Below the pieces are notes generated by a model. The model had not been told where the DNA came from, ran no database searches, and saw only the letters and a program-made list of their open reading frames with translations. Of a DNA stretch of 6,739 bases, positions 1 through 5,065 are shown in pieces; positions within the stretch are counted from its first letter, which is position 1, and every line of letters begins with the position of its first letter. Made by a program: the position numbers and the translations under genes. The stretch comes from Fidelibacterota bacterium (GTDB lineage Bacteria > Fidelibacterota > UBA2242 > JAFGTP01), in the NCBI GenBank assembly GCA_021734005.1, contig JAIPJV010000116.1:1-6739 (forward strand), in the 5' to 3' direction.

Positions 1-198
1 TTTAAGCCATTTGAGAGAATCTTTAATTTGCTCTACCATAGCAGGATCAGAGCGTTCTTTATCAGTATCTTCAATTCTCAAAAGAAATTTACCATTGTGC
101 TGGCGGGCATATAACCAGTTGTAAACTGCTGTTCGGGCTCCTCCCAAATGAAGATATCCAGTTGGACTGGGAGCAAATCGTACTCTTACTTTTTTCAT
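1..198 (-). CDS. gltX: Glutamyl-tRNA synthetase, N-terminal 66 residues (partial)
   Basis: This class I aminoacyl-tRNA synthetase charges tRNA-Glu (and in many Firmicutes also tRNA-Gln) with glutamate in the cytoplasm. Only the first 66 codons lie in the window; the reading frame stays open to base 1. The translation begins MKKVRVRFAPSPTGYLHLGG, where FAPSPTG and the HLGG form of the class I HIGH motif identify the Rossmann catalytic core. It continues with ARTAVYNWLYAR and then LLRIEDTDKERS, the conserved RIEDTD segment of GluRS/GlnRS. The ATG at 196-198 is preceded by AGGA (206-209) at 7 nt spacing. The upstream DUF3566-like gene ends 15 nt before this start, so the two are probably co-transcribed. 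A GlnRS or a truncated GluQ-type paralogue would share this N-terminus, but the FAPSPTG-x-LHLGGARTA form is typical of bacterial GltX. Confidence 0.93.
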   Translation of the reverse strand, partial: MKKVRVRFAPSPTGYLHLGGARTAVYNWLYARQHNGKFLLRIEDTDKERSDPAMVEQIKDSLKWLK

Positions 199-213
199 TC
201 CAATATCCTGTAT

Positions 214-555
214 TTATTTTAATTGATTATCATTTTTAAGTTCTATTTTTACACCGCCTACATAGCGAGCATATAGATTATAAAAAATAATTGTTAAGGC
301 CATAATGAATAAAATTAATCCAGTCAAAATCAAGCCATTAAAAATCGATCCAAATACAATTGTAAAAAAGTCAAAATCAATATTCTTTATCAATTCCATA
401 CCCCCAGCAGTTACCAGTGAAGTATTTATAAAATTGGCAAGCCGGGCAATAATTAAAGTAAAAAACATAATCACAATAGATGAAACAGTAAGGGCTACAA
501 GAAATGAAACTTTTAATACTGATGTTAAACTTATCTGTTTAATTTCATATTCCAT
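214..555 (-). CDS. DUF3566-like two-TM membrane protein
   Basis: This 113-residue integral membrane protein has no assigned reaction. A short cytoplasmic N-terminus (EIKQISLTSVLKVSF) resembles the start of the DUF3566 family. It leads into a hydrophobic helix at about residues 14-38, a more polar stretch at about 40-65 and a second helix at about 70-93. The protein ends with YNLYARYVGGVKIEL (92-106), matching the family pattern of a YNL-x-A segment, a GG pair and a short beta-like tail. The ATG at 553-555 has a GGAG ribosome binding site (561-564) at a normal distance. It lies just upstream of gltX with a 15 nt gap, so it is probably the first gene of that transcript. In other bacteria DUF3566 proteins sit beside housekeeping genes, so the neighbour suggests no specific role. 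The family match is from memory of its pattern, not from a search. Confidence 0.75.
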   Translation of the reverse strand: MEYEIKQISLTSVLKVSFLVALTVSSIVIMFFTLIIARLANFINTSLVTAGGMELIKNIDFDFFTIVFGSIFNGLILTGLILFIMALTIIFYNLYARYVGGVKIELKNDNQLK

Positions 556-560
556 ATTTT

Positions 561-576
561 CTCCACATGTTTGTGG
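561..576 (-). promoter_or_regulatory. Small hairpin overlapping the ribosome binding site of the DUF3566-like gene
   Basis: In the minus-strand RNA the sequence CCACA-AACA-TGTGG forms a 5 bp stem with a 4 nt loop (563-576). The last two G residues of the stem are the first two of the GGAG ribosome binding site (561-564). Folding would partly mask translation initiation. The inverted repeat is seen directly; any regulatory effect is inference, and such a short stem may be chance. Confidence 0.3.
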
Positions 577-582
577 CCTAAA

Positions 583-588
583 TTTATA
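583..588 (-). promoter_or_regulatory. Possible -10 element for the DUF3566-like/gltX transcript
   Basis: The minus strand reads TATAAA here, 27 nt upstream of the ATG at 555, which would give a leader of roughly 20 nt. No good -35 lies 16-18 bp further upstream (the hexamer at 17 bp is TGTTTT). In such AT-rich DNA a five-of-six -10 match is weak evidence. Confidence 0.28.
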
Positions 589-640
589 CAGATTTTAGGA
601 ACATTAAAACAGGTTTTCAGTTTAATATTTCCTTTCCCCT

Positions 641-669
641 AAATGACCATAAATGATAAAAAATCATTT
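641..669. repeat. Phased AAATGA direct repeat and AT-rich dyad in the divergent intergenic region
   Basis: AAATGA occurs at 641-646 and 651-656, with AAATCA at 661-666, so the three copies are spaced exactly one helical turn apart. The second copy also starts a perfect dyad: AAATGAT (651-657), an AAAAA loop (658-662) and ATCATTT (663-669), followed by a T run. The site lies between the divergently transcribed DUF3566-like and YuiD-like genes, where an operator or curved DNA would act on both. The repeats are seen directly; function is not shown. Confidence 0.35.
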
Positions 670-722
670 TTTTGTTGATTTAATCTAATATTTACTTGAA
701 TTTTCATGTTAATTAGATTGAT

Positions 723-729
723 AAGGAAG
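723..729 (+). promoter_or_regulatory. Ribosome binding site that sets the YuiD-like start at 733
   Basis: AAGGAAG stands 3 nt from its right edge, or about 6 nt from its GG core, upstream of the ATG at 733. The in-frame ATG at 706, nine codons earlier, has only AT-rich DNA upstream (TTGAATTTTC). This site would also lie inside the coding region if 706 were used. The start at 733 is therefore preferred. Confidence 0.65.
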
Positions 730-732
730 TAT

Positions 733-1194
733 ATGAATTTTTTCACATACATTGATAACACTGGCTATGAAATTTTATTTGTTTCTATCACAGCAATTGT
801 AGTTGCTCAAGTGCTAAAAATTATTTTGCATAGCATTAGGACTCGAGAATTTAATCTATTTTTTCTCTTTTCTACTGGCGGGATGCCTTCTAGCCACAGC
901 GCTATGGTTTCTGCAGCGGCTATTAGTACAGGATTGATCAAGGGCTTTGATTCGGCTCTTTTTGCTCTGGCTACTGTTTTGGCTATTATTGTTATGCACG
1001 ATGCTGCAGGAGTACGAAGATCGGCCAGTGAACAGGCCCGCGTGTTGAATCAAATTGCTTACGAATTATTCTCACCAGGCCATCGTTTGAACAAAGAAAA
1101 GTTGAAAGAATTCCTCGGTCACACTCCCAAGCAAGTTATAGCAGGAGCCGGGCTTGGCATTTTCATTAGTCTTACTCTCCATTTTTTGATATAA
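733..1194 (+). CDS. yuiD: Divergent PAP2 family membrane protein (DUF212, YuiD-like)
   Basis: This 153-residue integral membrane protein belongs to the divergent PAP2 (DUF212) family, related to membrane phosphatidic-acid/lipid phosphatases; its natural substrate is not established. Visible features are a first helix at about residues 12-32 (ILFVSITAIVVAQVLKIIL) and the family hallmark STGGMPSSHSA at about 47-57, corresponding to the PSGH motif of PAP2 enzymes. Next comes a hydrophobic hairpin with the HDAAGVRRSASEQARVLN block (about 89-106), then the GHTP motif (129-132) and a last helix at the C-terminus. Length and order match Bacillus YuiD, including the QVLK segment near the start. The start at 733 is chosen for its AAGGAAG ribosome binding site; an in-frame ATG at 706 would add nine residues without one. 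It stands alone on the plus strand, diverging from the DUF3566-like gene and converging with the membrane-GAF gene 53 bp away. Confidence 0.88.
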   Translation: MNFFTYIDNTGYEILFVSITAIVVAQVLKIILHSIRTREFNLFFLFSTGGMPSSHSAMVSAAAISTGLIKGFDSALFALATVLAIIVMHDAAGVRRSASEQARVLNQIAYELFSPGHRLNKEKLKEFLGHTPKQVIAGAGLGIFISLTLHFLI

Positions 1195-1247
1195 ATATCC
1201 TCTCTGGAAGCAAAAATTATAGTGTTTGTAAAATATGAATTTTGATA

Positions 1248-2582
1248 TTAAGCCTGATTTTTCTGCAATATTTTTAGGAAAGAAAGAAAGGTCTTTAGGG
1301 AATTAATATTTCTGGCTTTAAATGAAGAGCTTTTCGTTGAAATTAAATACAAAATTGTATTGTTCTTACCACTATCAACAGGAACAGCAACCAGCATTTT
1401 CCATTTTTTTGGCAAATTGTCTATATAGTCAACAATGCTATTATTGACCAGGTCAAAATAATAAAAATCCTTTATACTATTTTTTATTAGATTTCTTACA
1501 ATTAGTGATATATTATGAGCTCTTTCTTCAGAAATGTTATTCTTTGAGAGAATGTCGAATTCATCATCCTCAATTTCCGACTCAATCCAGCAGATATCCG
1601 CCTTTGTAATGGAATTAATATGCTTGATGACTTTTTTTAAAACCAATTCTTCATCGTGGGAAGCAGAGATCAATTCTGAAATTTCCCGCACCGCCTGGAG
1701 TTCATCCTCAATCTGAGCATGATACCCTATGAGGGGAAGATGGAAAAGCAATTTAAGGGCTACAACCAGCAAATAAAGCCCCACAAAAGTGAAAGATGCG
1801 ATGATGAAACCCTTCACAGTCACACTCAAAGCATACAACTTGGTAATCAGCGGCGAGAAGATAAAATATCCTGTAATTCCCAAAATAATTATTATAACAA
1901 TCAGGATAAATATCTTTTCTCGGGGCGTTAGTTCCTCTATCCAGTAATTTCTAAATGAGTTCACAGTAAAAAGAGCAAGGCCACCTACAACCCAGATATA
2001 TCTACTAAAATCATCAATCGGAATGCTATTATTAAGTTGTTTATAGGAATAGTGATCTTCATAAAAATTGAGAACCAGGGCAAAAGCCAAAATAACCAGA
2101 ATAGCCAGCTTAAAAAATATATCACTATTTTTGCCCCGCCTTGCCAGAATTAGATATCTTAAATTGAACAGGATTATAATCAAAATAGAAGTGGCAAATA
2201 TGGTCATAATTGTTGAGACAAGAGTCCAGTAATCCGGGTTTTCAGCAAGCAAGGGATTATTATTCCAGAGTTTGAGTACTTCCCCACCCAGCATTTGAAC
2301 GCCTGACTCCAGTAGAACCATTCCACCCAACAATCCTAAACTAATATCAAACATCTTTTTATAATCTTGCTGAAATTTTCGACTAACAGAACTCAAAAAT
2401 GGAAGTAATGCCGCAAAACTCAAACCTAATACGACCTCTCTTTCAGTATGAAAATTTTTGATGAAAGAAGGAACATGATAGAAACTAATATCGACAATGA
2501 TTATTCCGCCAAATAGGACTAAAGCAATAATCAGAAAAAATATTTCTCTAAAACCTATATTTCTGTGTTTGACTGGTGGCAT
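1248..2582 (-). CDS. Eight-TM membrane protein with C-terminal GAF-like domain, no output domain
   Basis: I do not recognise this 444-residue protein as a named family. Hydrophobic segments lie at about residues 13-33, 48-65, 79-98, 121-140, 156-172, 194-208, 223-246 and 255-280, giving about eight membrane helices. A linker follows (HLPLIGYHAQIEDELQAVRE), then a cytoplasmic region at about 298-441 laid out like a GAF domain: a helix beginning EISELISASHDEELVLKKVI, a strand pair around ADICWIE, a central helix, a MLVAVPVD strand, an ILYLIS strand and a closing helix. In membrane sensor proteins such a region usually precedes a histidine kinase or PP2C phosphatase; here the protein stops right after the closing helix. 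The ATG at 2580-2582 is the first possible start, since an in-frame TAG lies four codons upstream. Its ribosome binding site is weak (AGAAAAG). It is a lone minus-strand gene, preceded by the terminator of the upstream operon. A sensory or docking role is inference. Confidence 0.72.
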   Translation of the reverse strand: MPPVKHRNIGFREIFFLIIALVLFGGIIIVDISFYHVPSFIKNFHTEREVVLGLSFAALLPFLSSVSRKFQQDYKKMFDISLGLLGGMVLLESGVQMLGGEVLKLWNNNPLLAENPDYWTLVSTIMTIFATSILIIILFNLRYLILARRGKNSDIFFKLAILVILAFALVLNFYEDHYSYKQLNNSIPIDDFSRYIWVVGGLALFTVNSFRNYWIEELTPREKIFILIVIIIILGITGYFIFSPLITKLYALSVTVKGFIIASFTFVGLYLLVVALKLLFHLPLIGYHAQIEDELQAVREISELISASHDEELVLKKVIKHINSITKADICWIESEIEDDEFDILSKNNISEERAHNISLIVRNLIKNSIKDFYYFDLVNNSIVDYIDNLPKKWKMLVAVPVDSGKNNTILYLISTKSSSFKARNINSLKTFLSFLKILQKNQA

Positions 2583-2712
2583 TCTACTTTTCTAGAAAAT
2601 AAAGATTAGACAATAAAATTAACTTGAAAAATTAAGCATAATTTACCGAATTTCAAGCCATTTAAACACTTATGATGCCTTTATCACAAAATAATTTAAG
2701 TAAATATGTAAA

Positions 2713-2745
2713 AAGCCCTGGAACTCAAAAAAGATTCCAGGGCTT
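2713..2745 (-). terminator. Rho-independent terminator of the methionine/folate-panD operon
   Basis: A perfect 11 bp inverted repeat, AAGCCCTGGAA (2713-2723) and TTCCAGGGCTT (2735-2745), encloses an 11 nt loop. On the minus strand the stem is followed by a T-rich tail (TTTTTACATATTT, counting the last stem bases). On the plus strand no T run follows, so it acts leftward. It begins 33 nt past the panD stop codon and separates the operon from the membrane-GAF gene. Confidence 0.92.
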
Positions 2746-2778
2746 CAATCCAATTAATTCAAAAATTTATAAAAGTGC

Positions 2779-3129
2779 CTATTTGATATTATTATGTTTA
2801 TCCATTACCAGAATATTGGGCTCCCATCCCCGGGCGCTGACACTATCCATCTGAATATAAGCAAGAATTATGATGCGATCCCCTTTTTCTGCCAGACGAG
2901 CAGCAGCTCCATTCAGGCAAATTTCCTTGCTGCCTTTTTCGCCTTCAATGACATAAGTTTCAAAGCGCTTACCATTATTTATATTTACTACCTGAACTTT
3001 TTCATAGGGCTTAATATCGGCAATGTCCATCAGCTCGCGATCAATTGTTATACTACCTTCATAATGGAGCTCGGTTTGAGTTACTACTGCCCTGTGAATT
3101 TTGGATTTTAATAAAGTTATTTGATTCAT
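2779..3129 (-). CDS. panD: Aspartate 1-decarboxylase (pyruvoyl-dependent)
   Basis: PanD decarboxylates L-aspartate to beta-alanine, the amine half of pantothenate and so of coenzyme A. The 116-residue proenzyme carries the self-cleavage motif YEGSITID: cutting between Gly25 and Ser26 would turn Ser26 into the pyruvoyl cofactor. Residues matching the E. coli active site are present: Lys10, His12, Tyr23, Arg55, Thr58, Tyr59 and Asn73 in the LNGAAARL motif. The C-terminus ends about ten residues earlier than in E. coli or Bacillus PanD (126-127), beyond the conserved core, so activity is expected. The ATG at 3127-3129 has AGGAGT (3138-3143) about 8 nt upstream. It is the last gene of the operon, 58 nt after the bifunctional methyltransferase/reductase gene and just before the terminator. 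panB and panC are not in the window. Functional assignment is secure; the reason for the linkage is inference. Confidence 0.97.
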   Translation of the reverse strand: MNQITLLKSKIHRAVVTQTELHYEGSITIDRELMDIADIKPYEKVQVVNINNGKRFETYVIEGEKGSKEICLNGAAARLAEKGDRIIILAYIQMDSVSARGWEPNILVMDKHNNIK

Positions 3130-3187
3130 ATATAATTACTCCTGATCGATATTCTTCTTACTCACAAAAAGCACTGAAATTTACATA

Positions 3188-5023
3188 TCACAGGTCTAGA
3201 ACTTCAAGAACTTTTAGGGGATAATCGGGATTACCAAAAGGCATAGAGATCTGTAAACCATCAACTTTGTCCTTGAGTTCAGCAATAGTTTCCTGGGCAA
3301 TTTTAATTCCAGTTTTCCGGGCTTCCTTTTTGCTGTGAGTACTTTTCATTCTGTCCATGATTTCTTTGGATACTCTGACTTCCGGTAATTCATTATTCAT
3401 AAATTCTGCATTCTTAACACTCACAAGCGGCCAGATACCGGCCACAATGGGAATATTCAGATGCTCGATTTTTTCCAGAAAATTATCAATGGCCTCAGTA
3501 TCAAAAATTGGTTGAGTTATAGCGAACTCAGCACCGGCTTTGATCTTTTTCTCAAAACGGGTCAATTCCTCCTCCATATTGATAGCAGCAGGATTAACAC
3601 CGGCTCCAAAAAAGTACTGAGTAGGCTTCCCTATTGAATTTGAACCCAGATCAACGCCATGGTTCATATTATCAAGAATACTGAGCAGTCCAATAGAATC
3701 GATATCAAATACAGCTGTGGCATCAGGATAATCACCCATTTTAGGAGGATCACCGGTTATTAAGAGCATATTCCTAACCCCAATGGCTTGAATACCAAGA
3801 AAATCAGAAAGAATTCCCAACAAATTTTTATCCCGGGCTGTATAATGCAGCAAAGGCTCAATCCCAACTTCATCGATAAATAATTTAGCCAGATAAACTG
3901 CGCCCATCCGGGTTAATGCTCTTGGTCCATCAGGAATATTAAGAGTGTCAATATTATGTTCCGCAAGTTTACGGGCTGCCTTTAGAACATCGTCAACAAC
4001 TACTCCAGAGGGCGGAACCAATTCTACACTGACGGGAAAACCACCACTGAGTAGTTTACGGGCAAATTTCGACCTTTTCTTTGCCGGAACAGGTTCGACC
4101 CGATTATCCTGCTTTTCAACTGATTTAATATGAATTTTTTGGCGGGAAGGTTTTAAAGATTTTACGAATCTGCTCATTTCCCGAATATGATCAGGATTAG
4201 TACCGCAGCAACCTCCAATAACCCGGGCTCCTGCTTTGACAAACCGACGGGCATATTCAGCCATGTACTCCGGTGACGAAAGATAGATATTACGGCCTTC
4301 TATTTTTTGGGGAAAACCTGCATTAGGCATCACTGAAACCGGTTTATCTGTTAGTTGAACTATTTTCTTGATGGCTGGCAACATTCGACGCGGGCCAATT
4401 GTACAATTCAAACCAAGGATATCTGCGGCTGATGAATCCAGAGTTTCTGCAATTATTTCCACAGTATGGCCGAAGAATGTTTTTCCATCCTGATTAATTG
4501 TCATCTGAGCAATAACGGGAATATCAGCAATTTCCTTGGCACTTTTTATAGCAATCTGAAGTTCATTAAGATCGGTAAAAGTTTCAAAAATAATCAGGTC
4601 AATTCCTGAATTGATCAGGACTTTTAGCTGCTCGGTAAAAATATCAAAAACCGCAGCTTTCGACAATTCTCCTAAAGGCTCAAGACGATTGCGTAATGGT
4701 CCCACAGAGCCAGCGATCCAGACTTCACCTTTGGCTTCTTTCCGAGCCAGTTCTACAGCTTTGCGGTTGATTTCCTCAACCTTGTCCTCCATACCATATT
4801 TTTCCAGTTTGTCACGATTGGCACCAAAAGTGTTGGTCTCAATAACGTCAGCACCGGCAGCAATATAATTGCGATGGATTTCTGTAATAATTTCCGGCGA
4901 ATCCAGAGTCACGGCATCGTAACTTTTATTGATAAAAAAGCCTTTATCATAAATTTCAGTGCCTATGCCACCATCAAAAAGGACAACATTATCTTCCAGG
5001 TATTTCAGAATATCTTTTTGCAA
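3188..5023 (-). CDS. yitJ: Bifunctional homocysteine S-methyltransferase / 5,10-methylenetetrahydrofolate reductase
   Basis: This 611-residue cytoplasmic fusion matches Bacillus YitJ in length and domain order. Residues 1-288 form a homocysteine S-methyltransferase barrel: FDGGIGTE (16-23), IETNTFGANR (61-70), AGSVGPL (104-110), and the zinc-thiolate cysteines Cys207 (LGLNCTIGP) plus Cys272 and Cys273 (GGCCGT). A basic, proline-containing linker (about 289-326) leads to the flavin-dependent methylene-THF reductase barrel (about 327-611). That barrel shows VELVPP with Glu334 at the catalytic glutamate position, HYTARDKN (393-400), LLITGDPP (420-427) and the AGAEFAITQPIFD segment (496-508). It should make 5-methyl-THF and methylate homocysteine to methionine; the methyl donor used by the first domain is not evident from sequence. 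The start is TTG at 5021-5023, supported by AGGAGG and an upstream in-frame stop. It lies 42 nt after the MetH-like gene and 58 nt before panD, on the same strand. Confidence 0.95.
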   Translation of the reverse strand: MQKDILKYLEDNVVLFDGGIGTEIYDKGFFINKSYDAVTLDSPEIITEIHRNYIAAGADVIETNTFGANRDKLEKYGMEDKVEEINRKAVELARKEAKGEVWIAGSVGPLRNRLEPLGELSKAAVFDIFTEQLKVLINSGIDLIIFETFTDLNELQIAIKSAKEIADIPVIAQMTINQDGKTFFGHTVEIIAETLDSSAADILGLNCTIGPRRMLPAIKKIVQLTDKPVSVMPNAGFPQKIEGRNIYLSSPEYMAEYARRFVKAGARVIGGCCGTNPDHIREMSRFVKSLKPSRQKIHIKSVEKQDNRVEPVPAKKRSKFARKLLSGGFPVSVELVPPSGVVVDDVLKAARKLAEHNIDTLNIPDGPRALTRMGAVYLAKLFIDEVGIEPLLHYTARDKNLLGILSDFLGIQAIGVRNMLLITGDPPKMGDYPDATAVFDIDSIGLLSILDNMNHGVDLGSNSIGKPTQYFFGAGVNPAAINMEEELTRFEKKIKAGAEFAITQPIFDTEAIDNFLEKIEHLNIPIVAGIWPLVSVKNAEFMNNELPEVRVSKEIMDRMKSTHSKKEARKTGIKIAQETIAELKDKVDGLQISMPFGNPDYPLKVLEVLDL

Positions 5024-5027
5024 AATT

Positions 5028-5033
5028 CCTCCT
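5028..5033 (-). promoter_or_regulatory. Perfect AGGAGG ribosome binding site fixing a TTG start
   Basis: The minus strand reads AGGAGG, then AATT, then TTG (5023-5021). An in-frame TGA at 5039-5041 rules out any earlier start. No ATG occurs in the following residues before the FDGG motif. The 4 nt spacing is short but workable, so the TTG is the best start and the strong site may compensate for it. Confidence 0.8.
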
Positions 5034-5065
5034 AATATTCAAGACTGCAAGACTACAAAAATAAT

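Noticed and set aside
305..598. Plus-strand open frame of 97 codons
   Set aside because: It is antisense to the DUF3566-like gene, has no ribosome binding site and shows no family-like motifs; the minus-strand reading has clear membrane helices and a GGAG site.
706..732. Upstream ATG giving a nine-residue longer YuiD-like protein
   Set aside because: There is no ribosome binding site before 706, the good site at 723-729 serves the ATG at 733, and the shorter form matches YuiD's usual N-terminus.
1195..1247. Possible bidirectional terminator between the two convergent genes
   Set aside because: Only short AT-only inverted repeats (such as AATAT/ATATT) are present, with no GC-containing stem and no T run.
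2672..2854. Plus-strand open frame of 60 codons spanning the terminator
   Set aside because: It runs through the hairpin and into the 3' end of panD and has no ribosome binding site; it is non-coding.
2794..3111. Plus-strand open frame of 105 codons opposite panD
   Set aside because: It is a shadow of panD, whose cleavage motif and active-site residues are unmistakable on the minus strand.
5041..5055. Short direct repeat (AAGACTGC/AAGACTAC) between the two large genes
   Set aside because: It is too short and imperfect to separate from chance, and nothing around it suggests a function.
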